9,289 bases of DNA from Campylobacter concisus (GTDB taxonomy: Bacteria; Campylobacterota; Campylobacteria; Campylobacterales; Campylobacteraceae). The notes below the pieces were generated by a model that did not search any database, was not told where the DNA came from, and was given only the letters and a program-made list of their open reading frames with translations. Position numbers and translations under genes: made by a program. Positions within the stretch are counted from its first letter, which is position 1; each line of letters begins with the position of its first letter. The DNA lies in the NCBI GenBank assembly GCA_018375265.1, contig JAHADO010000034.1:1-9289 (forward strand), written 5' to 3'. Below, piece by piece: positions 1 to 5,926 of this stretch.

Positions 1-450
1 CTTGTATATGGCTTTCTTTGTTAGAAGGTTATAGTCCAAGTTTTGATCTCTTACATTTTTATCTAGCATATCTACGGTAACGCCTATTAATTTCCAAATT
101 TTATCTTTTAAGTCAAGTCTGTATTTATAGACATAGTTCCACTCAAATCTACCACCGCCGCCACTATGGTTTATTGTGATAACTCTATTTTTTATCTCCA
201 AACCTTCAAAAGGATCTCCCATGGCACCACCATCATCAGAATTCATTATTACATTACTAAATTCTTGCCATTTGATCCATTTATTTGCACTATCTTTCTT
301 GAAAATTTGCAAAACTCTATGCAAGTCACTATCTTGCCAAACCACTACCCTTTCATCCACACTATCGCCGTCTAAATCCCCAAAAGCTTCTGAAATTTCA
401 GAAGCAAATAAAAATGTACTTAGTAAAACTACTATATAAAATGTTTTCAT
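1..450 (-). CDS. Secreted/periplasmic protein with DxDxDxxxE loop, 3'-truncated by the window edge
   Basis: An open frame starts at ATG 450-448 and runs 150 codons without a stop to base 1, so the C-terminus lies outside the window. The first 17 residues (MKTFYIVVLLSTFLFAS) form a clear Sec signal peptide, with likely cleavage after the Ala at position 16, so the protein should be periplasmic or outer. Residues 24-36 read GDLDGDSVDERVV. The D25-D27-D29-E33 spacing resembles the calcium-binding loops of FG-GAP/VCBS-type repeats. A second distinctive stretch, NSDDGGAMGDPFEG (70-83), is followed by a glycine run, SGGGG (97-100). The rest looks beta-rich, with many Trp and Tyr. The gene follows the 4-helix membrane protein gene with a 40-nt gap. 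Only a weak GAAAG precedes the start. I do not recognise the family. A periplasmic immunity or accessory protein would fit a T6SS effector cassette, but that is inference from position and signal peptide only. Confidence 0.85.
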   Translation of the reverse strand, partial: MKTFYIVVLLSTFLFASEISEAFGDLDGDSVDERVVVWQDSDLHRVLQIFKKDSANKWIKWQEFSNVIMNSDDGGAMGDPFEGLEIKNRVITINHSGGGGRFEWNYVYKYRLDLKDKIWKLIGVTVDMLDKNVRDQNLDYNLLTKKAIYK

Positions 451-490
451 TTGAGCACTTTCTATAATTTTTACAAATTAACTTTATAGA

Positions 491-952
491 TCATAAAAAA
501 GCCATTTGCATCAAGATAAAGCGGTAAAGATACGCTAGTAGGCATATTGCAAAGCAAATTTTAAAAGATCTTTCATGTCCTTTAAAAAATGAGTAAATGC
601 CAATTATTGCAATGGCGATAAAGAACAAAGCTATAAAAAATATTTCTATTGAAAGCAAAGTATAATCTTGCTTAAGAGTTGTAGGAAATTTTAAACCAAA
701 AAACTCTAACGATATCAAAATACAAGATATTATGGTATCAAGGAAGTAGGACACGACAAGATATCCGATAAAGAAATTATTATAAAATTTATCTAGGAAA
801 ATAAAAACTAGACCAAGTACCCCAAAAATAAAATATCTGCCTATGATTTCATGTTGCAAAAGAGTAGAAAATGGCAAGGATGATGCAAATACCATAGAGC
901 AAGATAGAAGCAAAAATAAAAACAAAAATACGTATTTAAAAATCTTGGTCAT
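491..952 (-). CDS. Small hydrophobic inner-membrane protein, candidate immunity protein
   Basis: This 153-residue protein is mostly hydrophobic. Residues 1-24 form a signal peptide or first anchor (basic start, long Phe/Leu run, then VFASS). Further membrane spans are plausible at about 36-54, 60-85, 100-123 and 129-149, giving about four helices after the leader. An LLSC at 15-18 weakly resembles a lipobox, but Leu at -2 is unusual and the rest is polytopic, so I favour an integral membrane protein. No enzymatic motif is visible. The start at ATG 952-950 has only a weak AGG close by; the frame is closed a few codons upstream, so no longer start is available. It lies directly downstream of the candidate effector, 68 nt after its last stop. 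In T6SS cassettes this is the usual place for the cognate immunity gene, and a polytopic immunity protein would suit a membrane-targeting toxin. The function is inferred from position. Confidence 0.75.
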   Translation of the reverse strand: MTKIFKYVFLFLFLLLSCSMVFASSLPFSTLLQHEIIGRYFIFGVLGLVFIFLDKFYNNFFIGYLVVSYFLDTIISCILISLEFFGLKFPTTLKQDYTLLSIEIFFIALFFIAIAIIGIYSFFKGHERSFKICFAICLLAYLYRFILMQMAFL

Positions 953-1020
953 AGCCTGTTTCTTCTGTGCAAAATTTTAACTTTAAATCACTATTACATT
1001 TTATATTTTTTGCTTATATT

Positions 1021-1134
1021 TTATAAAGCTATACTTTTAGGAAGTATCGGGATTCTAACATTGCCCAAAGATTTCTTGCCACCATGCCAAGAACCCATCG
1101 CAATACTTTCTTTAAAATGTTGAGTATTATCTAG
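1021..1134 (-). other. Probable C-terminal tail of the split effector
   Basis: After the stop of the middle piece, another frame stays open for 37 codons to TAA at 1023-1021. It reads LDNTQHFKESIAMGSWHGG and then KKSLGNVRIPILPKSIAL. It is in phase with the N-terminal piece and joins the middle piece if one A is removed from the A5 run at 1136-1140. An internal ATG (1098) would give only 25 residues and has no ribosome binding site. A displaced C-terminus left by cassette recombination is the main alternative. Confidence 0.5.
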
Positions 1135-2089
1135 CTTTTTCTAATATTGAATAGTGACTTATATCAACCCTTCCATGAGTTTTACCATATCTTGTCGTAT
1201 ATCTTGGTGATTTTAAATATGCAAAAAACACCACAGTACTATCGTCTTCTTTTAGTTTTTCAAGTAACTTTTGATCTTTTATATCCGTTTGCGGAGTGAA
1301 GTTTATCTCTTTCCCTTTAAATTTCTCTCCCTCCAGCTTTATATCATTTGCTACAAAATTTGCCTTTACTTCTTTGTTATACTCGCCTTGCTTGATAATT
1401 TTATAAGACCAATTCACCTCTTTATAATTATCATCACCTTTATTTGGCTTATAGATAGCTTTTAAATTTATAGTGTCTTTTATGGTTGTTTGATCTATGC
1501 TTTGTACATCTACAACTACGCCAGTTATATTATTTGCCACCTCTATAAGTGAAGTCTTTTGCTCAAAAGTGATACTACCTTCTACTTTTTTCTTTGCCTC
1601 AAGAGAGATAACGCTATTATCACTCATGCTATGGATATCGCTAGTCGAGTAGTCTTTGCTTAGGTCACGGTAAGCTAATATAAATTTAGTTGTTCTTTTA
1701 AAAACACTTTGGTCTTTGTCAAGGACGAGATTTATATTAAATTTAGCCGTGTATGAGTTTTTATCTGCTTCGTCATTATCATTTTTCTCAAGCGAGCAAG
1801 AGCGATATACCCTTTTGTCTTCGCAGTTATGCAAATAAATTTCTTTGATATCACTGCTATTTAAATTTTCATCAGTGATTATTAGATTTTTTACTATGAG
1901 ATTACAATTTCCATTATTCGTAGTTGGTTTGCTCTCTTCTTTATCTGCTAGTTTTAGCCTTACATCAAACATGGCTGAGGATTTATCGCTTCTTAGGCTA
2001 AAGCCATTTTCTTTGGCAAAATTTAGCAGGTTAAAGTTTAGATTATTAAAGAAATTTAAAGTTACTTTGGAGCCATCATAAGAGTATTT
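1127..2089 (-). CDS. Middle piece of candidate effector, beta-rich domain
   Basis: This frame is open from just after TAA 2092-2090 to the stop at 1129-1127. The first ATG is at 1972, which would give 281 residues. However, the 39 codons before it (KYSYDGSKVTLNFFNNLNFN, then LLNFAKENGFSLRSDKSSA) look fully coding, and the ATG lacks a good ribosome binding site. I therefore read it as the continuation of the upstream piece rather than a separate gene. The protein is hydrophilic, beta-rich, without signal peptide or membrane span. It ends with a section around VNWSYKIIKQG and VVFFAYLKSPRY that could be an Ig-like or other beta-sandwich module; that fold guess is weak. Cysteines occur near NGNCN, YLHNCED and YRSCS. 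No catalytic motif was recognised. If the gene is really split, this part would be expressed only by reinitiation or slippage. Confidence 0.7.
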   Translation of the reverse strand, partial: KYSYDGSKVTLNFFNNLNFNLLNFAKENGFSLRSDKSSAMFDVRLKLADKEESKPTTNNGNCNLIVKNLIITDENLNSSDIKEIYLHNCEDKRVYRSCSLEKNDNDEADKNSYTAKFNINLVLDKDQSVFKRTTKFILAYRDLSKDYSTSDIHSMSDNSVISLEAKKKVEGSITFEQKTSLIEVANNITGVVVDVQSIDQTTIKDTINLKAIYKPNKGDDNYKEVNWSYKIIKQGEYNKEVKANFVANDIKLEGEKFKGKEINFTPQTDIKDQKLLEKLKEDDSTVVFFAYLKSPRYTTRYGKTHGRVDISHYSILEKAR

Positions 2090-3222
2090 TTATCTTGTGA
2101 GATAAATTTACTGTTGCTATCTTTGTAAAGCGTGACGTCTCCGCTTGTCGTTGAATCTACAAATTTTATATCTTCTTCTTTGCTATTTGTTTCGTATGGG
2201 TTAAATTTATAGTTAGTTAGTATAAGTTTGCTCTCATCTTTACTTCCTTGTGGGTTTAAATTTACACAGTCTAGGTATGTCTTATCTGCCAAGATGATGG
2301 TAAGTTTTGTATTTTTAGGCTGATATGGCGCTATGATCTGTGCTGAATGGTAGGGACATATCAGTAAAATTTCTTCTTTATTGCCCGCTTTAAACTCAGA
2401 ATTTTCTTCCCGTTTCTTTAATGCCTTATTTATCTTTGAGATGTTGTTAGTCCCATCAGAGCTTATGCTAACTACATAGATGTTGTTTAAGGAGAAACTC
2501 TTAGATAATGTAGAATTTATTTTTTTACAAAATGGTTCAAAAATCACTATATCAAAATCATTTAATGATTTTTGAAATTCAAGCAAGGTTTGTTTGCTAT
2601 CTTCATAGTTTGGTAAGCTTTTATATTTATCTTTATTAGACCAAGAGTGTGGCAAATTTAGTATAGAAAAGAGATCAAGTGCTGCTTCAAACGATAAGTC
2701 ATTTGGATTTATAGCGCCTTCTTTTTCAATAGACTTGGATATATCTATTATTGTTAAGAATTTATGCTTAAAAAATTTAAATACATCACTGCCGTAAAAA
2801 CCACCGATAATTGCTCCAGCCGTAGCACCTACTATAGAACCTATAGGACCGAATGTTGTACCTGCAATTGACGATATAGCAATCCTACCTACCAATCCAC
2901 CCACTTTTCCAGTAAAATATGATGTTAAAACCGTGCCTATTACATCACTAAAACTTTTATTAGGATTACCGTATTTATCAAATACTCCATTTATAACACC
3001 ATCTATAACGCTAAAAATCATGCCCATTGGTAATGTCTTTGTAGTTGCAAAAACCATATTTTTACTGTCTTGTAATAAGCCGCTAGTGAAAGCTAAATAT
3101 CCGCTAAAAGTTGATAAAGCAATTGTTTTACTTTTATCAAAATTTTCTTTGGTAACATTTTTATCAGCATAATTTATTATGGTTATTGTGTATTCAGGTA
3201 TTTGATTATCTTTAATATTCAT
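2062..3222 (-). CDS. N-terminal piece of candidate effector, glycine-zipper membrane domain
   Basis: As read, this encodes 386 residues starting at ATG 3222, 18 nt after the preceding gene, with a modest AAAGAG upstream. Residues 1-30 are polar. Residues 33-80 hold hydrophobic, amphipathic segments. Residues 92-146 are rich in Gly, Ala and Ile. Gly 128, 132, 136 and 140 form a perfect GxxxGxxxGxxxG zipper, and G105/G109 and G108/G112 form shorter ones. Such zippers pack membrane helices and occur in pore-forming or membrane-inserting toxins and in many other membrane proteins. Residues 155-378 are soluble and mixed alpha/beta, including EEILLICPYHSAQ (283-295) and TIILADKTYLDCVN (308-321). 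I recognise no enzyme signature. The last eight residues (NTLMMAPK) are probably an out-of-frame artefact of the A5 run at 2087-2091. Its place among vgrG and small membrane-protein genes makes a T6SS effector the best guess. Confidence 0.8.
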   Translation of the reverse strand: MNIKDNQIPEYTITIINYADKNVTKENFDKSKTIALSTFSGYLAFTSGLLQDSKNMVFATTKTLPMGMIFSVIDGVINGVFDKYGNPNKSFSDVIGTVLTSYFTGKVGGLVGRIAISSIAGTTFGPIGSIVGATAGAIIGGFYGSDVFKFFKHKFLTIIDISKSIEKEGAINPNDLSFEAALDLFSILNLPHSWSNKDKYKSLPNYEDSKQTLLEFQKSLNDFDIVIFEPFCKKINSTLSKSFSLNNIYVVSISSDGTNNISKINKALKKREENSEFKAGNKEEILLICPYHSAQIIAPYQPKNTKLTIILADKTYLDCVNLNPQGSKDESKLILTNYKFNPYETNSKEEDIKFVDSTTSGDVTLYKDSNSKFISQDKNTLMMAPK

Positions 3223-3240
3223 TTAAGACTCTTTAACATT

Positions 3241-3711
3241 TTAAAAATCAAATTTGTTATTGCAAGAATCTAGCAATCCTTTTCTCACAAAAAAGGCCCC
3301 CATTTCTTTTATGTCAGTTTTATTAAAAATAGAATATTTTATAATTACAAAAAATAAAAGTGATGAATATTTTATTTTTTTTATTAAATGTATAATAAAA
3401 ATTCTACCAAACCCACTATAAAAAAAATCTATACTTTTTATAGAAGAGTATTCAATATTGATTGTCATAAAAAGATACTCAATTTTTATATTTTTATTAT
3501 ATAAGCTAATTTGAGTTATTAATAGTGGATAAATGCAGGCAAATAATAAATATATTAATCCAATTAAACCAAAAACTATTGCCATATTTTCTTTCAATGT
3601 CAATAAAGTAGTAAAAGAAAGAGCTAATAGCAGTTCTATTATTGATAATATGGTTCCAAATATTTTTGCTCGCCTTATTATTAAAACTGGTTTTTCTTGA
3701 TTATTATCCAT
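3241..3711 (-). CDS. Small two-helix membrane protein, possible immunity protein
   Basis: I chose the ATG at 3711-3709, giving 156 residues starting MDNNQEKP, because AAGGAG (3725-3720) lies 8 nt upstream. A GTG at 3720-3718 in the same frame overlaps that site and is less likely to be used. Residues 17-39 and 43-68 are strong membrane helices. The rest (69-156) is beta-rich with short basic stretches (LIKKIKYSS at 109-117) and may be a small cytosolic domain, possibly PH-like. The layout (a short polar N-terminus with KPVLII, two adjacent helices, then a beta region) echoes the three larger paralogs upstream (KRPIVIK, two helices, beta region). I see no clear residue-level homology to them, so a distant relationship is speculation. 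It stands immediately before the candidate effector with an 18-nt gap and has its own candidate promoter. An immunity role is inferred from position only. Confidence 0.75.
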   Translation of the reverse strand: MDNNQEKPVLIIRRAKIFGTILSIIELLLALSFTTLLTLKENMAIVFGLIGLIYLLFACIYPLLITQISLYNKNIKIEYLFMTINIEYSSIKSIDFFYSGFGRIFIIHLIKKIKYSSLLFFVIIKYSIFNKTDIKEMGAFFVRKGLLDSCNNKFDF

Positions 3712-3719
3712 GTGTTTCA

Positions 3720-3725
3720 CTCCTT
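3720..3725 (-). promoter_or_regulatory. Ribosome binding site AAGGAG that decides the start at 3711
   Basis: AAGGAG sits 8 nt before ATG 3711-3709 and overlaps the alternative in-frame GTG at 3720-3718. That favours the ATG and shortens the predicted protein by three residues, to 156. Confidence 0.6.
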
Positions 3726-3773
3726 ATTCAAAAATTTTACTTTAGTTATTATGAGATAAATTTATTTCTTGTC

Positions 3774-3779
3774 ATTATA
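3774..3779 (-). promoter_or_regulatory. Candidate sigma-70 -10 box before the 156-aa gene
   Basis: The minus strand reads TATAAT at 3779-3774, a perfect -10 hexamer in a TTTATAATG context, about 63 nt before the chosen start at 3711. No good -35 hexamer sits at the right spacing; the region upstream is merely AT-rich, which is usual for Campylobacter-type promoters. It lies in the largest intergenic gap inside the cluster, which supports a real transcription start for the genes at 3711 and 3222. AT-rich DNA yields such hexamers by chance. Confidence 0.35.
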
Positions 3780-3821
3780 AACCATAATTTCTCTGGTAAT
3801 TAATTGCATCAAAATAAAACC

Positions 3822-3974
3822 TTAGAACTGCTTATATTTTTCAAAGGAGAAACCGATGTTGCAATATCCCCCAGCCACAGTCAGTAAATTTTTAGCCATC
3901 TCTAGATTATTTAAAAATTTATCTCTTTTGTCCCTATTTAAATTATCCAAATTGCTCTTTTGTTTATTATTCAC
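3822..3974 (-). CDS. Small 50-aa protein, GTG start, overlapping the end of the third paralog
   Basis: An open frame runs from GTG 3974-3972 to TAA 3824-3822, encoding 50 residues. The start overlaps the end of the upstream gene by 8 nt, the same geometry as the vgrG start. AGGAG (3985-3981) lies 6 nt upstream, a good ribosome binding site, so translational coupling is likely. The first 20 residues are polar and charged (NNKQKSNLDNLNRDKRDK). They are followed by a mildly hydrophobic stretch (MAKNLLTVAGGYCNIGFSF) with one Cys, and then a basic end. There is no signal peptide and no clear membrane helix. I do not recognise the family. It may be a real small protein or the remnant of a larger gene lost by deletion. 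The remaining gap (3821-3721) holds only the candidate promoter and ribosome binding site. Confidence 0.5.
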   Translation of the reverse strand: MNNKQKSNLDNLNRDKRDKFLNNLEMAKNLLTVAGGYCNIGFSFEKYKQF

Positions 3975-4602
3975 CAAACTCTCCTAATTTTATATTTTCA
4001 AAGCCGTGAAAAAGCTTTTTATAAAAATTTAACTTGTCTATATCTATCTGAAATTTATCTAAGAAATATTCTTTAACCAAAGCTCTCTCATATCTTGAAG
4101 TGGCAAGTATATTTAAAACTTTATCATCTTGAAAAATAATAATGCAATCATAAAATTTATAAAACGTTCCTTTTGTCTTAAAAAAATAAAATAAAAATTT
4201 AATAATTAAAATAGGCAGATAATATAGCAAGTAAGATACTGGTACTGAGATAAACCTAAAGAAGTTTGCAAATTTATCTAATTTCTGAGTTTTGTGATAG
4301 TAATCATCAAATGTTTTATAAATTTCAAATTTTTCATCAAAATTTATGCTTTCGACTAGATGATTATTTTGGCAAAAATCTATCCTTTTATTAAATAGTC
4401 TTATACTTCTTTTTCGACCATAAAAAATATATGGTCGAATATGAATAAAAAACATTTGACCGATTAAAGCAGAAATTACTATTTTATTTTCAAAAACGAA
4501 TAATGCAATAAAACAACCTAAAACGAATGGCAGTGAAAACAAACATGAAAATATAGAATTATAGTCTTTTATAATTAAAGGTCTTTTGTCATAATCTCTC
4601 AA
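3967..4602 (-). CDS. Membrane protein paralog C of the tandem MRDY family
   Basis: This 211-residue protein begins at TTG 4602-4600, with AAGGAA (4613-4608) 5 nt upstream. The same start position is fixed by the shared N-terminus with the two genes before it (MRDYDKRPLIIKDYNS). Hydrophobic spans lie at about 19-37, 41-55 and 115-140 (the last perhaps a hairpin). Between and after them are polar parts with conserved motifs: RPYxFYGRKR (56-65), KFEIYKTxDDYYHK (91-104), FKTKGTxYKFYDC (141-153) and KVLNILATSRYERALVK (161-177). Paralog B aligns without gaps over about 197 residues; my hand count gives about 118 identical positions (60%). The alternation of beta-like segments may form PH-like cytosolic domains, but I cannot assign a family. 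Tandem copies behind vgrG suggest an immunity array, one copy per toxin variant. That is inference. Confidence 0.8.
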   Translation of the reverse strand: MRDYDKRPLIIKDYNSIFSCLFSLPFVLGCFIALFVFENKIVISALIGQMFFIHIRPYIFYGRKRSIRLFNKRIDFCQNNHLVESINFDEKFEIYKTFDDYYHKTQKLDKFANFFRFISVPVSYLLYYLPILIIKFLFYFFKTKGTFYKFYDCIIIFQDDKVLNILATSRYERALVKEYFLDKFQIDIDKLNFYKKLFHGFENIKLGEFGE

Positions 4603-4620
4603 AATGGTTCCTTATTAATT

Positions 4621-5289
4621 TTAATTATTGTGAGATAAAATTGTACTCATATATTGGCTTTTAATTTTATGTATTTCTATTTTTTCTAAACTATGGCGTG
4701 AATTTTTATATATATCTAGTCTATCTATGTCTATTTTGAATTTATCCAGAAAGTATTTTTTAACCAACGCCCTTTCATATCTTGAAGTAGCTAGTATATT
4801 TAGCACTTTATCATTTTGTAAAACGAGAACACAGTCATAAAATTTATAATAAGTACCTTTGGTTTTAAAAAGATAAAATAAAATCTTACTTAATAAAAAA
4901 AATGGATAATGACCAATCCATAGCAATAATATGCTTATCCATTTTACTTTCTTTTGAAAATCGCTTAAATTTTGAGATTTATGATAATAGTCGTCATATG
5001 TCTTGTAAATTTCAAATTTTTCATTTAAATTTATGGTTTCTATTGGTTCATTGTTTTGAAGAAATTCTATTTTTTCGTTAGACATTTTTATGATGCGTTT
5101 GCGACCATAAAAGAGGTAAGGTCTGATATAAAAGTAAAAGGCTTGTGAAACTAAAAATATAAGTATAATTTTATTGCTATGAAAAAAACTTGCAATAAAG
5201 CATATTATAGTAGTGGGTAAAAACTCTATAAACATAAATATAGAATTATAGTCCTTTATAACTATTGGTCTTTTATCATAATCTCTCAT
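4621..5289 (-). CDS. Membrane protein paralog B of the tandem MRDY family
   Basis: This 222-residue protein starts at ATG 5289-5287. GGGAG (5299-5295) lies 5 nt upstream and overlaps the stop codon region of paralog A, from which only 2 nt separate it, so the two are surely co-translated. Hydrophobic spans lie at about 17-37, 40-56 and 116-140. Conserved soluble motifs are RPYLFYGRKR (56-65), KFEIYKTYDDYYHK (91-104), FKTKGTYYKFYDC (141-153) and KVLNILATSRYERALVK (161-177). Against paralog C, residues 141-190 are about 82% identical, while 111-130 share only about 4 of 20 positions. The C-terminal tail after residue 197 (ending STILSHNN) is unrelated to that of C. No enzymatic motif is visible. 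It is most likely an inner-membrane protein with cytosolic domains; an immunity role is inferred from neighbourhood and gene duplication. Confidence 0.8.
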   Translation of the reverse strand: MRDYDKRPIVIKDYNSIFMFIEFLPTTIICFIASFFHSNKIILIFLVSQAFYFYIRPYLFYGRKRIIKMSNEKIEFLQNNEPIETINLNEKFEIYKTYDDYYHKSQNLSDFQKKVKWISILLLWIGHYPFFLLSKILFYLFKTKGTYYKFYDCVLVLQNDKVLNILATSRYERALVKKYFLDKFKIDIDRLDIYKNSRHSLEKIEIHKIKSQYMSTILSHNN

Positions 5290-5291
5290 CT

Positions 5292-5864
5292 TTACTCCCA
5301 GTCAAATATAAGCAATTTTTCTGCTTTTTCTATATCGCTATTAAAATTATCTTTAAAAAATTTTCTTATCAGTGTTCTTTTGTAATTGGTATTTGGACTA
5401 ATACTAATTATCACGCTTTTTTGTTTTAAAATAATATACTCATAAAATTTATAATTTACTTTCTTTTTAAATAAAAGCCAAAAAATAAAATTTGACATTA
5501 TTGTCAAAGGATAAAGAGCTATTCTTGCTGGCATTGTCAAATACCTCCTAGCTCCTTTTAACTCCTTACTTAGATTTTCAAAACTTTTATAAATTTCGGA
5601 ATCTTCGCTTAATTTTATCTCTCTTATAATATTGCCATTTTCCAAAAATTTCACACTATCAGAGTTTATGGCAATATAATTTTTATTTTTAAAATACGGC
5701 AATATATAAGCTACAATACCAAATGCTATGATAGCTGACAAAAAGCGATTGGCGCCAAGCAATAAATAAATAAAATCTACAATAAGCACTGGCAGAACAA
5801 AAATAAATACAAAGAGCAAGCTATTGTCCTTTATAACTATTGGTCTTTTGTTATAGTCTCTCAA
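5292..5864 (-). CDS. Membrane protein paralog A of the tandem MRDY family, most divergent
   Basis: The start is TTG 5864-5862 with AAGGAT (5874-5869) 4 nt upstream; the encoded MRDYNKRPIVIKD matches the other two copies, which confirms the start. The protein has 190 residues, with hydrophobic spans at about 14-36, 41-56 and 110-131. It keeps the family order (N-terminal signature, two helices, polar beta section with EIYKSFENL, third hydrophobic section, then KKKVNYKFYEYIILKQ and YKRTLIRKFFKDNF). It is shorter than B and C, and overall identity is clearly lower. It follows vgrG after a 62-nt gap without a convincing terminator or promoter, so it is probably read through from vgrG. B and C look like a recent duplication, with A the older sister. 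Function unknown; T6SS immunity is the leading guess. Confidence 0.8.
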   Translation of the reverse strand: MRDYNKRPIVIKDNSLLFVFIFVLPVLIVDFIYLLLGANRFLSAIIAFGIVAYILPYFKNKNYIAINSDSVKFLENGNIIREIKLSEDSEIYKSFENLSKELKGARRYLTMPARIALYPLTIMSNFIFWLLFKKKVNYKFYEYIILKQKSVIISISPNTNYKRTLIRKFFKDNFNSDIEKAEKLLIFDWE

Positions 5865-5926
5865 TTTTATCCTTGCCTACCTAGCTACTTTATACTATTT
5901 TAAGACCTCTTTGCTTTTTATATTTT

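Larger units (their letters stand above)
1021..3222 (-). pseudogene. Candidate T6SS effector of about 733 aa, split by two 1-nt shifts at A5 runs
   Basis: Read across all frames, this region looks like one gene in three pieces. Piece 1 (3222-2062) stops 26 nt after a run of five A's (2091-2087, minus strand). If that run had six A's, residue 378 would continue as DKKYSYDGSKVTLNFF and join the open frame that holds piece 2 (2089-1127). Piece 2 in turn ends ILEKAR-stop just after another A5 run (1140-1136). With four A's there it would read ILEKLDNTQHFKES and continue 37 residues to TAA at 1023-1021. Pieces 1 and 3 share a reading phase, so the two shifts have opposite sign. The restored product would be about 378+39+279+37 = 733 residues: an N-terminal glycine-zipper membrane region, then a soluble beta-rich remainder. 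I recognise no catalytic motif. A real lesion, a homopolymer sequencing error and slippage-based expression are all possible; error or lesion is likeliest. Confidence 0.65.

Noticed and set aside
166..439. Two plus-strand open frames
   Set aside because: They lie opposite a 150-codon minus-strand frame that has a signal peptide and protein-like composition; they are shadows of that gene.
953..1020. TATAAA in the gap before the four-helix protein as a promoter
   Set aside because: It is a single weak hexamer in AT-rich DNA with no supporting element.
2087..2091. Classical programmed -1 ribosomal frameshift at the effector split
   Set aside because: The sequence GAT AAA AAT does not fit the canonical slippery heptamer and I see no strong downstream hairpin. 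A homopolymer indel is simpler, though slippage cannot be excluded.
3709..3720. GTG start at 3720 for the 156-aa gene
   Set aside because: It overlaps the AAGGAG site, while the ATG three codons later has ideal spacing.
5865..5926. TATAAA in the gap between vgrG and paralog A as a promoter
   Set aside because: The gap is uniformly AT-rich with no -35-like element; read-through from vgrG is simpler.
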